Source: Tissierellales bacterium
Lineage (GTDB): Bacteria > Bacillota > Clostridia > Tissierellales > Tissierellaceae
Reading direction: 5' to 3'
Assembly (NCBI GenBank): GCA_014360205.1
Contig: JACIXZ010000008.1
Location: 31,736-95,735, forward strand
Length of the DNA stretch: 64,000 nt
Shown: positions 19,591 through 27,089 of the stretch, piece after piece
Position numbering within the stretch: the stretch's first letter is position 1
How the letters are laid out: each line of letters starts with the position of its first letter
Position numbers and translations under genes: made by a program
The notes under the pieces: model-generated
Seen by the model: the letters and a program-made list of their open reading frames with translations, nothing else
Database searches by the model: none
What the model was told of the DNA's origin: nothing

Positions 19591-20586
19591 CTAACCTATA
19601 GTCGCTACGATAACTGCTTTTATTGTATGCATTCTATTTTCTGCTTCATCAAATACAACTGAGTGTCTGCTTCTGAATACCTCATCAGTTACTTCTCTTA
19701 TATCATAACCCTTTTCCATTTGTTCTTTTGCCATCTTTGTCTCAAAATCATGGAAGCTTGGCAAGCAGTGCATGAATATGCAATCTTCATTTTCTGTCAT
19801 CTTAATCATTTCCATAGTGACTTTATATGGAGTTAATAGTTTTACTCTTTCTGGTATCTGATCTTCTTCTCCCATAGATGCCCATACATCTGTATAAATT
19901 ACATCTGCGCCTTTTACAGCATTTATATCATCGGAAAGCTCTATTTTTGCTCCTGTTTCTTTTGCTACTTCCAATGCTCTATTCATAGCTTCTTTATCTA
20001 TTTGATCGATTAGCTCTTTTGGTCCAAGAGCTACATAATGCATGCCCATCTTAGCACAACCATACATCCATGCATAGCTCATGTTGTTTCTGACATCACC
20101 AGCAAATACTAATTTAACTTTGTTTAAAGGCTTAGCAACATGCTCTTCTATGGTCAATAAATCTGCTAATATCTGAGTTGGATGGTCTACATCTGTTAGT
20201 CCATTCCAAACAGGAACTCCTGAATATTTTGCTAAATCCTCAACAACTTCTTGTTTGAATCCTCTGTACTCTATTCCATCGTAAAATCTTCCCAAAACTT
20301 TTGCAGTGTCTTCAAGTGATTCTTTTTTGCCCATTTGTGAACTTGCTGAATCTAGGAATGTAACATGTGCTCCCTCTTCTAATGCTGCGACTTCAAAAGC
20401 ACATCTTGTCCTTGTTGATGATTTTTCAAATAGCAGTACTATATTTTTGCCTCTTAGTACATAGTTGTAAATTCCTGCTCTTTTTTTGGCTTTCAAATCA
20501 TGAGATAGATCCAATAAATATCTAATTTCTTCAGGTGTGAAATCCATTAGTGTTAAAAAACTTCTTCCTTTTAAATTAACTGCCAT
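19591..20586 (-). CDS. argF: Ornithine carbamoyltransferase (catabolic)
   Basis: A 331-residue transcarbamoylase that phosphorolyses citrulline to ornithine and carbamoyl phosphate in this context. The carbamoyl-phosphate motif [10 protein letters not shown] is near 57, the ornithine motif DVWASMGEE near 230, and HCLPSFHD near 270. Its place between arcA and arcC argues for a catabolic (arcB) role. AAGGAGGAG precedes the ATG, and arcA ends 13 bp upstream. Confidence 0.96.
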   Translation of the reverse strand: MAVNLKGRSFLTLMDFTPEEIRYLLDLSHDLKAKKRAGIYNYVLRGKNIVLLFEKSSTRTRCAFEVAALEEGAHVTFLDSASSQMGKKESLEDTAKVLGRFYDGIEYRGFKQEVVEDLAKYSGVPVWNGLTDVDHPTQILADLLTIEEHVAKPLNKVKLVFAGDVRNNMSYAWMYGCAKMGMHYVALGPKELIDQIDKEAMNRALEVAKETGAKIELSDDINAVKGADVIYTDVWASMGEEDQIPERVKLLTPYKVTMEMIKMTENEDCIFMHCLPSFHDFETKMAKEQMEKGYDIREVTDEVFRSRHSVVFDEAENRMHTIKAVIVATIG

Positions 20587-20599
20587 ATTTTTCTCCTCC

Positions 20600-21820
20600 T
20601 TATATTTTTTCTCTAATAAAAGGCATACTCATGCATCTAGGGCCACCTCTGCCCCTTGACAGCTCTGAACTAGATATTATATTTAACTTAATGCCTTCTC
20701 TATCTAATATTTCATTTGTAACATAGTTCCTAGAATATACTACCACTTCTCCTGGGGCTATGCAAAGGGTATTTGATCCATCATTCCATTGTTCTCTTGC
20801 AGCATCTACAACGCTATCTCCACCGCATTTAATAAACTTTATACCCTTTATATTTAAATTCGTTTCCAATATTTCATTTAAACTGCCAATTTGAGGAGTT
20901 ATTTTTACGCTGTTTTTATCCTTTTTTTCTAATACAAATGATTTCATTGTTTGTTCTACATTTGGATGTATGACAAATTTATCATAATCTACCATTGTAA
21001 ATACTGTGTCTAAATGCATAAAGGTCCTTTGTTTTGGGATATCTATTGCTATTATTCTATCAAATGTATTTTCACCTTTAAATATGTTAAGTGCAATTTT
21101 TTCAATAGCATTTGGATTAGTTCTTTCTGAAACGCCTATAGCTAACACTTTATCACTTAAAACTAAAATATCTCCACCTTCGATAGAAAACTCTTCTTGT
21201 CTTTCATAGAGGTGCTGTACTTTTTTATATTTTGGGTGATAGTTAAAAATATATTTTGCAAACAAAGTCTCTCTATTTCTAGTATGCGTATTCATTTTAT
21301 GAATTGAAACTTTGTCTCCAATACATGCAAATGGATCTCTAGTGAAATAAAGATTTGGCATAGGGTCTATTAAAAACGGGTAATCGTTTTCTAAATATTC
21401 TGCTAAATGTACTTTTACTGTGTTTTTGATCTCTGATTTTCTAACGCCTGCCATCATCTTTAAAACCATTTCTTTTTTGTCTAAAGATAAGAAATACTCT
21501 TTTAGCGAAATGATATTGAAATCTTCCTTTATTCCTGCTTCATAAAGAAATTCTTCAATAAATGAATTTAATACTTCCCTTTCTAAAAGGGACTCTACAA
21601 CTAAGTCTTCTAGGTATACGACTTCTACATCCTTTGATTTTAAAGTCTCTGCGAATTCATCATGTTCTTTCTGTGCGATTTTTAGATATGGTATATCGTC
21701 GAATAGTAGCCGATCCAAATACTCCGGCATCAAATTTTCTATTTCTTTTCCAGGCCTATGAAGCATGACCTGCCTAAGCCTGCCTATCTCTGAATTAACT
21801 TCAATCACAGGATTTTTCAA
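20600..21820 (-). CDS. arcA: Arginine deiminase (TTG start)
   Basis: About 406 residues; converts arginine to citrulline and ammonia. Motifs are [16 protein letters not shown], and the C-terminal catalytic Cys in [14 protein letters not shown]. The open frame extends to an ATG at 21895, but that would put a perfect sigA promoter (21863-21891) inside the gene and add 25 residues unlike the family. TTG at 21820 has AGGGTGGAG just before it and gives a normal N-terminus ([16 protein letters not shown]), so I chose it. First gene of the arc operon. Confidence 0.93.
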   Translation of the reverse strand: MKNPVIEVNSEIGRLRQVMLHRPGKEIENLMPEYLDRLLFDDIPYLKIAQKEHDEFAETLKSKDVEVVYLEDLVVESLLEREVLNSFIEEFLYEAGIKEDFNIISLKEYFLSLDKKEMVLKMMAGVRKSEIKNTVKVHLAEYLENDYPFLIDPMPNLYFTRDPFACIGDKVSIHKMNTHTRNRETLFAKYIFNYHPKYKKVQHLYERQEEFSIEGGDILVLSDKVLAIGVSERTNPNAIEKIALNIFKGENTFDRIIAIDIPKQRTFMHLDTVFTMVDYDKFVIHPNVEQTMKSFVLEKKDKNSVKITPQIGSLNEILETNLNIKGIKFIKCGGDSVVDAAREQWNDGSNTLCIAPGEVVVYSRNYVTNEILDREGIKLNIISSSELSRGRGGPRCMSMPFIREKI

Positions 21821-21862
21821 AATAACTCCACCCTTCAAATATTGTATGAAATCGTTAACCTT

Positions 21863-21891
21863 ATTATATAAATAAGATAAAATCTTGTCAA
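21863..21891 (-). promoter_or_regulatory. Consensus sigA promoter of arcA-argF-arcC
   Basis: On the minus strand TTGACA (21886-21891), exactly 17 nt, then TATAAT (21863-21868). Transcription would start near 21856, about 36 nt before the TTG start of arcA. Confidence 0.85.
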
Positions 21892-21897
21892 ACAATT

Positions 21898-22485
21898 CTA
21901 ATATTTTCTAGTTTCATTAGAAAACTCAAGCATCATGTTATATGTCATCATTCCGGGATATCTTCCATAAATAATACCATCTTCATCTATGAAATAAGTG
22001 GTTGGAAGCCCTGATACTAGATATTCGCTAGCAATATCTGCTTCAGAATCTAATGCTACAGGAAAAGTCAAATTGTTTTCTTCAACATATTCTCTTACTA
22101 GATCTAAATCTTCTCCAACATTAACTCCGATTACAACAATATCATCAAATGTCGTATATAATCTCTCTAAATCAGGCATTTCTTGGTCACAATAGACACA
22201 CCAACTTGCCCAAAAGTTTAATAGGACTACTTTGCCTCTAAAATCACTCAAGCTTATATCATTACCATCTAAATCTTTTAAAACGAAATCTGGAGCTTCT
22301 TTCCCTTTTTCTATCTTTGGCTCTTCTACAATTCTAGGTGGCCCTACCTGTCCTCTATCTGTTACTTCATTTGAACTATCAAAACTCTCTTCTTCTGTAT
22401 CAGCAACCATTATTGAGGTAGCTGCTAGAGCAATTATTGCCACCACTAGTAAACCTAATATCAAAAATATAGTCTTTCTATTCAT
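21898..22485 (-). CDS. Membrane-anchored TlpA/ResA-like thiol-disulfide oxidoreductase
   Basis: A 195-residue extracytoplasmic thioredoxin-fold protein. An N-terminal membrane segment (about 6-27) anchors it, an acidic linker follows, and the AhpC/TSA-Redoxin-type domain carries the C-x2-C active site in WASWCVYC. A cis-Pro segment (GLPTTYFI) is near the end. It lies 11 bp after ccdA. The pair would pass electrons from the cytoplasm to extracellular thiols; the client proteins are not obvious, since no cytochrome c genes are nearby. Confidence 0.9.
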   Translation of the reverse strand: MNRKTIFLILGLLVVAIIALAATSIMVADTEEESFDSSNEVTDRGQVGPPRIVEEPKIEKGKEAPDFVLKDLDGNDISLSDFRGKVVLLNFWASWCVYCDQEMPDLERLYTTFDDIVVIGVNVGEDLDLVREYVEENNLTFPVALDSEADIASEYLVSGLPTTYFIDEDGIIYGRYPGMMTYNMMLEFSNETRKY

Positions 22486-22496
22486 TCTATTCCCTC

Positions 22497-23186
22497 CTAA
22501 GTAAGCAAATTTGAAACTATTACTAATTTATCAAAAAATATCAACAATCCGAAGACCATCAATATAATTCCACCAATATAGGGTATGATATTGAGTACCT
22601 TTTCATATTTTGTCATAAAAAATGTGAGTTTATTTATGAAAATCGCTGTAATTATAAAAGGTATCGCCATACCAAGTGAATATATAAATAATAAAACCCC
22701 TCCTTGAATCATTGATTCCTCTAATGATGCCATGAAAAGTATAGTACCAAGTATAGGCCCAAAACAAGGAGTCCATCCACCAGCAAAAGCCATTCCCATT
22801 AGTCCTGAGCTCAATATCCCATTTACTTTTCTTGGAGATTTAAACCTCTTTTCTCTGCTTAAAGATTTTAAATTTACTATACCCATCAAATTTAGTCCAA
22901 ACACTATAACTATAAATCCACTGAGTTTTAAAAATACATTTCTGTAGCTAATAAATATTCTGCCTATATATGAAGCGCTTAAACCCATTATTATGAAAAC
23001 AAATGTAAACCCTATGATAAATCCTAAAGTCCTCTTTAATACCTTGCTCTTATTTTCTTTTATTGCTTCAACATCATCTATTCCAGAAATATAAAAAATA
23101 TATGCTGGTATCATAGGCAACAGACAAGGTGAAAAAAACGATGCTATTCCAGCAGTAAAAGCACTAAAAGCGATAAATTCTGTCAT
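22497..23186 (-). CDS. ccdA: CcdA-family thiol-redox membrane protein
   Basis: About 229 residues with six membrane segments and the family cysteines in FFSPCLLPMIPAY (first helix) and GWTPCFGPILG (fourth helix). CcdA carries electrons across the membrane to partner thioredoxin-like proteins such as the TlpA-like gene that follows it. The start at 23186 has GGAGG at ideal spacing; the in-frame ATG 18 bp upstream does not. Confidence 0.92.
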   Translation of the reverse strand: MTEFIAFSAFTAGIASFFSPCLLPMIPAYIFYISGIDDVEAIKENKSKVLKRTLGFIIGFTFVFIIMGLSASYIGRIFISYRNVFLKLSGFIVIVFGLNLMGIVNLKSLSREKRFKSPRKVNGILSSGLMGMAFAGGWTPCFGPILGTILFMASLEESMIQGGVLLFIYSLGMAIPFIITAIFINKLTFFMTKYEKVLNIIPYIGGIILMVFGLLIFFDKLVIVSNLLT

Positions 23187-23220
23187 ATTTTTACCTCCAA
23201 ACATTTACATAAAAAAATTA

Positions 23221-23250
23221 TACCCTATACGAGTATCTCTGTATAGGGTA
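23221..23250 (-). terminator. Terminator of the encapsulin operon
   Basis: A 10-bp perfect stem (TACCCTATAC / GTATAGGGTA) with a 10-nt loop follows the encapsulin stop and precedes a T-rich tract on the minus strand. Confidence 0.8.
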
Positions 23251-23261
23251 TAAACAAAATT

Positions 23262-24041
23262 TTATGCAAATTTAACAACTATATCTGGATTTAAAACTCT
23301 GAATGTGAAAGATTCTATTGCGAATAATTTAATTTTTTCTTCATTAGCTTCTACGAATCCTATCGCAAAATCTTGTCCAATTGTAAGTTCTAGGTCTTCT
23401 GAATTAAATGGTACTAAAAAAGCTCCGTTTACTGCTTTTGAAACTATTATTTCTCCACCAATTAATTTAGCTATCTTCTTTTCTAGAGGATATCCATTGT
23501 CACTTAATATAATGTCTTTGAATTGTTCTTCTCCTACCACTAAAACATAAGGTGGATTTGTATAAGCTTCTTTTAATTCCATCAAACCTTTTCCAATGGC
23601 ATTTAAAATTGATTCTCTGTCTTTTCCAAAAGGAATGGCTTTTTTACCAACTTTATCTAGTCCAACAATTCCTATATCCTCAAGTCCATAGTAAACAGCC
23701 TTTTCTTCAAATAAAGCTAATTTCTTCAATGCATCTTCAAGGGGTTCTAAATCAGGATCTTTTGCCCCCCTTACTATATCGTCCAACTCTTTTCTATCTA
23801 GTTCAAATTCAACTCTTACTTCAGTAAGTGGTTTTACATCATAGTTAGAATAATGTATTGAATCTGCCTTTTTTATCTCTGAAAGTCTACCTTCTCCTAT
23901 TGCATTAAATTCTAAACCCATAGGCCCATTTACTCTAACTACTCTTCTTGCTGTTAGATAACTAGTAAGAACTTCTCTGGCTCTATTATCTATTTCTTCC
24001 CAAACTTTATCTGATATTGGAGCCATTTTTCTATTTAGCAT
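23262..24041 (-). CDS. Family 1 encapsulin shell protein
   Basis: A 259-residue HK97-fold shell protein of the linocin/encapsulin family. It opens with MLNRKMAPISDKVWEEID, has the conserved NGPMGLEFNAIGEGRL segment and the FTFRVLNPDIVVKF C-terminus. It self-assembles into a protein nanocompartment. The gene begins 12 bp after the ferritin-like cargo gene and behind GGAGGG, and the two form an operon with a strong terminator. Size is typical of T=1 family members, but capsid size cannot be read from sequence. Confidence 0.95.
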   Translation of the reverse strand: MLNRKMAPISDKVWEEIDNRAREVLTSYLTARRVVRVNGPMGLEFNAIGEGRLSEIKKADSIHYSNYDVKPLTEVRVEFELDRKELDDIVRGAKDPDLEPLEDALKKLALFEEKAVYYGLEDIGIVGLDKVGKKAIPFGKDRESILNAIGKGLMELKEAYTNPPYVLVVGEEQFKDIILSDNGYPLEKKIAKLIGGEIIVSKAVNGAFLVPFNSEDLELTIGQDFAIGFVEANEEKIKLFAIESFTFRVLNPDIVVKFA

Positions 24042-24053
24042 ATGTTATCCCTC

Positions 24054-24392
24054 CTATTTCAAATCTCCTAAACCTAAATCTTTATCTTCTTTATCTTCTG
24101 TAACGCTTTCTTCTACTTCAAGTAAATTTTCTGTGGTAAAGAGATATTTCTTCAGATTTTCATCCCATACATCCATATTTCTTCTAAGCCATTCTAATGT
24201 CATTACAGCATGTTCAATTTCTTCGTCTCTATTATGAGCTAATACTTCTTTCAATGTCTCATCATCAGATGCTGCGACTCTTTGGTTATACCAATCAACA
24301 GCCTCTATTTCTTCTTTTAAACTCATAAGAGCTCTTGTAATATCTTTTGTTTTTTCATCTAATTTATCAATTGGTTCATGATATTGCGTCAT
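24054..24392 (-). CDS. Encapsulated ferritin-like cargo protein (EncFtn)
   Basis: A 112-residue helical protein. The first 95 residues carry the EncFtn metal ligands in EEIEAVDWYNQR and RDEEIEHA, which make a ferroxidase site at a dimer interface. After an acidic linker the C-terminus DLGLGDLK matches the encapsulin cargo-loading peptide (L-x-[IL]-G-x-L-K type). It would oxidise and mineralise iron inside the shell encoded by the next gene. First gene of the operon, with GAGGGGG before the ATG. Two dyads lie upstream (24420-24435 and 24447-24467); neither matches a Fur or PerR box well enough for me to call it. Confidence 0.93.
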   Translation of the reverse strand: MTQYHEPIDKLDEKTKDITRALMSLKEEIEAVDWYNQRVAASDDETLKEVLAHNRDEEIEHAVMTLEWLRRNMDVWDENLKKYLFTTENLLEVEESVTEDKEDKDLGLGDLK

Positions 24393-24419
24393 ATATATAC
24401 CCCCTCGTATAATAATGTT

Positions 24420-24435
24420 ATAGTTTAATAACTAT
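24420..24435. promoter_or_regulatory. Dyad upstream of the encapsulin operon
   Basis: ATAGTT-TAAT-AACTAT lies 28 bp upstream of the cargo gene start, where a repressor site could sit. Function is inferred from position only. Confidence 0.3.
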
Positions 24436-24446
24436 ATATCTTTTCC

Positions 24447-24467
24447 ATCTCACTAATGTTGTGAGAT
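24447..24467. repeat. 7-bp inverted repeat at the IS110 / encapsulin boundary
   Basis: ATCTCAC, a 7-nt spacer and GTGAGAT. It may be an operator of the encapsulin operon or a hairpin belonging to the left end of the IS110 element; the boundary of the element is not visible. Confidence 0.35.
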
Positions 24468-24476
24468 AATAATTGT

Positions 24477-24640
24477 ACAGATAGAGGTCGTAGTTCACCC
24501 CCTTGAAGCGTTGTTTTCCTTATTTAGAGTTACGCCTCTTCTTTACATCCATATGCGAATGAGCTGGATAGTACAAATGTTACTGAATGTCTAACGAGGT
24601 TGCATTGGTGTAAAGTAGAGAGGTCCTAGACTTTATCTGT
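24477..24640 (+). ncRNA. Candidate bridge RNA of the IS110 element
   Basis: The 164 nt are closed by ACAGATA (24477-24483) and TATCTGT (24634-24640). Inside, CTTTAC (24541-24546) pairs with GTAAAG (24610-24615), extended after a mismatch by CTCT/AGAG. That stem encloses two sub-hairpins: ATCC/GGAT (24547-24569) and AATG..AAC/GTT..CATT (24586-24606), each interrupted by internal loops. A direct repeat (AGAGGTCGTAG at 24483, AGAGGTCCTAG at 24619) lies near both ends. IS110-group elements encode a structured RNA of similar size just upstream of the recombinase, and no ORF fills this stretch. The exact ends are uncertain. Confidence 0.55.
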
Positions 24641-24665
24641 TAATATTTTAAAAGCTGGTGATTTT

Positions 24666-25844
24666 ATGTTTTATGTTGGTATTGATATTGCTAAGAAAAA
24701 CCACGAAGCTTCTATTATTGATTCTAATGGTAAGCTTCTTGATAAAAGCATTTCCTTTTCAAATTCTCAAGCTGGTTGTGCTAAATTAGTCTCTATGCTT
24801 GATAAATTCGAAACCGATTCCTCCAATGTTATTATTGGAATGGAAGCAACTGGTCATTACTGGGTTAGCCTTTATTCTTATCTGATTGATCTTGGTTTTA
24901 CTGTTTATGTTATTAATCCTATCCAATCAGATGCTTTTAGAAAAATGTATATTAGACAAACCAAGAATGATTCTAAGGATTCTTTTGTAATAGCTCAAAT
25001 TATGCGTTTTGGTCAATTTTCATCTACTTCTTTAGCCGATGAAGATATTATGGCTTTACGTCAACTATCTCGTTATCGACTTGCTTTAGTAGATGAATGT
25101 TCTGATTGGAAACGCAAGTGTATTGCTCTTTTAGATCAAGTTTTCCCTGAATACTCTAAGCTTTTTTCTGATACCTTTGGGGTTACTTCGAGAGAGCTTC
25201 TATCTAAATATCCTACTCCCGAAGACATGTTGTCTATCGATACAAATACTCTTGCTGAACTTTTATCTAAAGCAAGTAAAGGTCGATTTGGTGTTTCAAA
25301 AGCTTCTGAAATACAAGAATATGCTTCTAATACCTTTGGAGTAAATTTTGCGAAAGATGCCTTTGCATTCCAAATCAAACAAATTATTGCCCAGATTAAT
25401 TTTATCGAAGAACAGCTGAAAGAACTTGAAACTGAAATTTCTACACTTCTTCACCAAACTAATTCAGTTATCACTACTATTACAGGAATTGGTGATGTGC
25501 TAGGTGCAATTATTATTGGAGAAATTGGTGATATTTCTCGTTTTGAATCAGCTTCACAACTGGTTGCTTATGCAGGACTGGATGTAGCTGTAAAACAATC
25601 TGGAGATTTCATTGGAACACAGACTAAAATTTCAAAACGTGGTTCTCCATATCTTCGTAGAGCAATTTGGCTAGCTGCGACTGTTGCAGCTTTTAAAGAT
25701 CCAGCATTATCTGTATATTATCAATCACTTAGGGCAAGAGGGAAACACCATTTAACAGCTGTAGGCGCAGTTGCTAGAAAAATGTGCAACATTATATTTG
25801 CTGTATTACGTGATAACAAACCTTATGTGCCTGATATCAAATAA
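24666..25844 (+). CDS. IS110-family transposase (DEDD recombinase)
   Basis: A full-length 392-residue recombinase. The RuvC-like domain carries D7 (GIDIAK), E60 (GMEATGHY), D102 and D105 (KNDSKDS). A coiled-coil middle leads to the C-terminal transposase_20 domain with a helix-hairpin-helix (ITGIGDVLGA), and SKRGSPYLRRAIW provides the candidate catalytic Ser at 327. Nothing is truncated, so the element could be active. The gene has no strong ribosome site (GCTGGTGATTTT before the ATG). Members of this family recombine DNA guided by a bispecific bridge RNA made from their own non-coding end. Confidence 0.96.
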   Translation: MFYVGIDIAKKNHEASIIDSNGKLLDKSISFSNSQAGCAKLVSMLDKFETDSSNVIIGMEATGHYWVSLYSYLIDLGFTVYVINPIQSDAFRKMYIRQTKNDSKDSFVIAQIMRFGQFSSTSLADEDIMALRQLSRYRLALVDECSDWKRKCIALLDQVFPEYSKLFSDTFGVTSRELLSKYPTPEDMLSIDTNTLAELLSKASKGRFGVSKASEIQEYASNTFGVNFAKDAFAFQIKQIIAQINFIEEQLKELETEISTLLHQTNSVITTITGIGDVLGAIIIGEIGDISRFESASQLVAYAGLDVAVKQSGDFIGTQTKISKRGSPYLRRAIWLAATVAAFKDPALSVYYQSLRARGKHHLTAVGAVARKMCNIIFAVLRDNKPYVPDIK

Positions 25845-25871
25845 TAACAACTCACATAGCTTAATCTTCAT

Positions 25872-25909
25872 CCTAAATTTTGTATCTTCAGTTTAGGTTT
25901 ATTTGTTTT
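25872..25909 (+). terminator. Possible terminator of the IS110 transposase
   Basis: CCTAAA (25872-25877) and TTTAGG (25892-25897) form a 6-bp stem followed by TTTATTTGTTTT. Confidence 0.45.
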
Positions 25910-26009
25910 GCCTAATTATACATAAGAATTTGTGACAGGTTCTGTCAAGGGATGCTTTTATCCTTGACGGGTTCTGACAGAAATTCTATTATCACAAAGG
26001 CAAAATAAA
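25902..26009. repeat. 108-bp imperfect hairpin with two large internal loops
   Basis: The outer arms TTTGTTTTGCCT and AGGCAAAATAAA pair at 11 of 12 positions. The middle arms AGAATTT/AAATTCT and inner arms GTCAAGG/CCTTGAC pair perfectly. Between them lie internal loops of about 11 and 12 nt per strand. Both strands of the 12-nt loop contain GGTTCTG. There is no ORF. It lies in the right non-coding part of the IS110 element or just outside it. Confidence 0.6.
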
Positions 26010-26093
26010 TTAAATTACTTCTTGACTTTTAATAGCTGGTCTAACATTTATTATCACATATTGAATTTACCCAACTAATTATTATTTAAACAA

Positions 26094-26549
26094 TCAATAG
26101 GCCAAGTTTTCCTTTATGAATTCAAGAACTTCTTGTGGATGTGGTCCTGGTTTAACATTTCTAAACTCCTTTACAAGCTCTCCAAATTTGTTGAATACAA
26201 ATGTGCTTCTCTCTATCCCTAAGACTTCTTTTCCAAACATTTTCTTGTTTTTAAGTACCCCATATTTCTCTAAAACTTCACCTGTATCATCAGTCAAAAG
26301 TATAAAATTCAATTCATTTTTTCTTTTAAATTTTTGATGTGATTCTTGAGAATCCTTACTTATCCCAATTATCACTGTGTTTAACTTTTCAAATTCCTGA
26401 TTTAGATCCCTAAACCCATTAGCCTCAATTGTTCAACCAGAGGTGTTGTCTTTTGGATAGAAATAAACTACTACATTTTTACCTTTAAAATCCGCCAAAG
26501 ATACCATTTTCCCTTCATCAGATATTAATTTGAAATCATATTTACCCAA
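26094..26549 (-). CDS. bcp: Selenocysteine-containing peroxiredoxin (BCP/PrxQ-like)
   Basis: The 151-residue reading frame starts at TTG (26547-26549) behind GGAGGG and crosses an in-frame TGA at 26433-26435. The TGA is codon 39 and replaces the peroxidatic Cys: DNTSG-U-TIEANGFRD, where cysteine homologues read DNTPGCTKEAC. The protein is continuous and conserved on both sides, so TGA is best read as selenocysteine. The usual resolving Cys five residues later is Asn (EAN), making this a 1-Sec type that needs an external reductant. A stem-loop follows the TGA. The gene lies 11 bp after the GNAT gene and is convergent with the IS110 element. Confidence 0.9.
26410..26422 (-). other. Putative SECIS stem-loop in the peroxiredoxin gene
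   Basis: CTAA and TTAG enclose a TGGGT loop starting 10 nt after the TGA, within the range of bacterial SECIS elements. The stem is short, so the call rests on position. Confidence 0.45.
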
Positions 26550-26560
26550 TTTTCTCCCTC

Positions 26561-27013
26561 CTAAGAAACTACCATTTTCATTTTATTGACTCTTCTATCG
26601 CTTTCTACAATTGATTTTGTTTCTCCCACTTTTATTGCACCCATTTTTTCATAAAATGGCACTGCTTCATCAGATGCTACAAAATCAAATTCTAAAATTC
26701 CTCTATTTTTGCAAAACTCGATTAAATGATCCCACAGTGTTTTACCATATCCTTTTCTTATATATGATGGATCTATATAAAAATATTCTAAAATAACACC
26801 TTCACTGCTTTCAACAATGCTATAAAACCCAATAATTTTATCATCATCTTCTAAGACAAATGTTGGATTGTTGATAATGTAGTCTTCGCTCAATCTGTAT
26901 ATAATTCTAAATGCATCTAAAAATTTTTTGTCATAACCCCAATAAGCTTCTGATTCAACTGCTAAATCAGTTAAAAATTCAGCTTCGATTGGATAAGCTC
27001 TCCTTATATTCAT
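26561..27013 (-). CDS. GNAT-family N-acetyltransferase
   Basis: A protein of about 150 residues with the GNAT fold. The acetyl-CoA loop is in YIRKGYGKTLWDHLI, and the following strand reads LEFDFVASDEAVPFYEKMGA. The substrate is unknown. I start it at 27013 because GGAGGGGG lies just upstream; the ATG eleven codons earlier has no site. It leads a short operon with the selenocysteine peroxiredoxin. Confidence 0.87.
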   Translation of the reverse strand: MNIRRAYPIEAEFLTDLAVESEAYWGYDKKFLDAFRIIYRLSEDYIINNPTFVLEDDDKIIGFYSIVESSEGVILEYFYIDPSYIRKGYGKTLWDHLIEFCKNRGILEFDFVASDEAVPFYEKMGAIKVGETKSIVESDRRVNKMKMVVS

Positions 27014-27051
27014 ACATTCCCCCTCCTTTAGATAATCTATACCCAAAGTAA

Positions 27052-27081
27052 AAAAATATAGACCTAAAAGGTCTATATTTT
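27052..27081 (-). terminator. Terminator of the symporter gene
   Basis: A 13-bp perfect stem (AAAAATATAGACC and its complement) with a TAAA loop, followed by T-rich sequence on the minus strand. Confidence 0.8.
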
Positions 27082-27089
27082 TAATTAAA

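Larger units (their letters stand above)
24477..26009 (+). mobile_element. IS110-family insertion sequence (boundaries approximate)
   Basis: The element contains a structured non-coding left part, one intact recombinase gene (24666-25844) and a non-coding right part with a long imperfect hairpin. IS110 elements lack classical terminal inverted repeats and make no long target duplication, so the ends given are those of visible structure, not of the true junctions. It sits between the encapsulin operon and the peroxiredoxin gene without breaking either. Confidence 0.7.

Noticed and set aside
24420..24467. A Fur or PerR box for the encapsulin operon
   Set aside because: The two dyads are real, but neither fits the known consensus of these regulators, so I list them as unassigned.
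25136..25378. An antisense ORF in the IS110 transposase
   Set aside because: No ribosome site and no protein-like features; the plus strand encodes the conserved recombinase throughout.
26094..26096. The final TGA of the peroxiredoxin gene as a second selenocysteine
   Set aside because: The protein already has the normal length of the family, and the following codons soon reach TAA without recognisable sequence.
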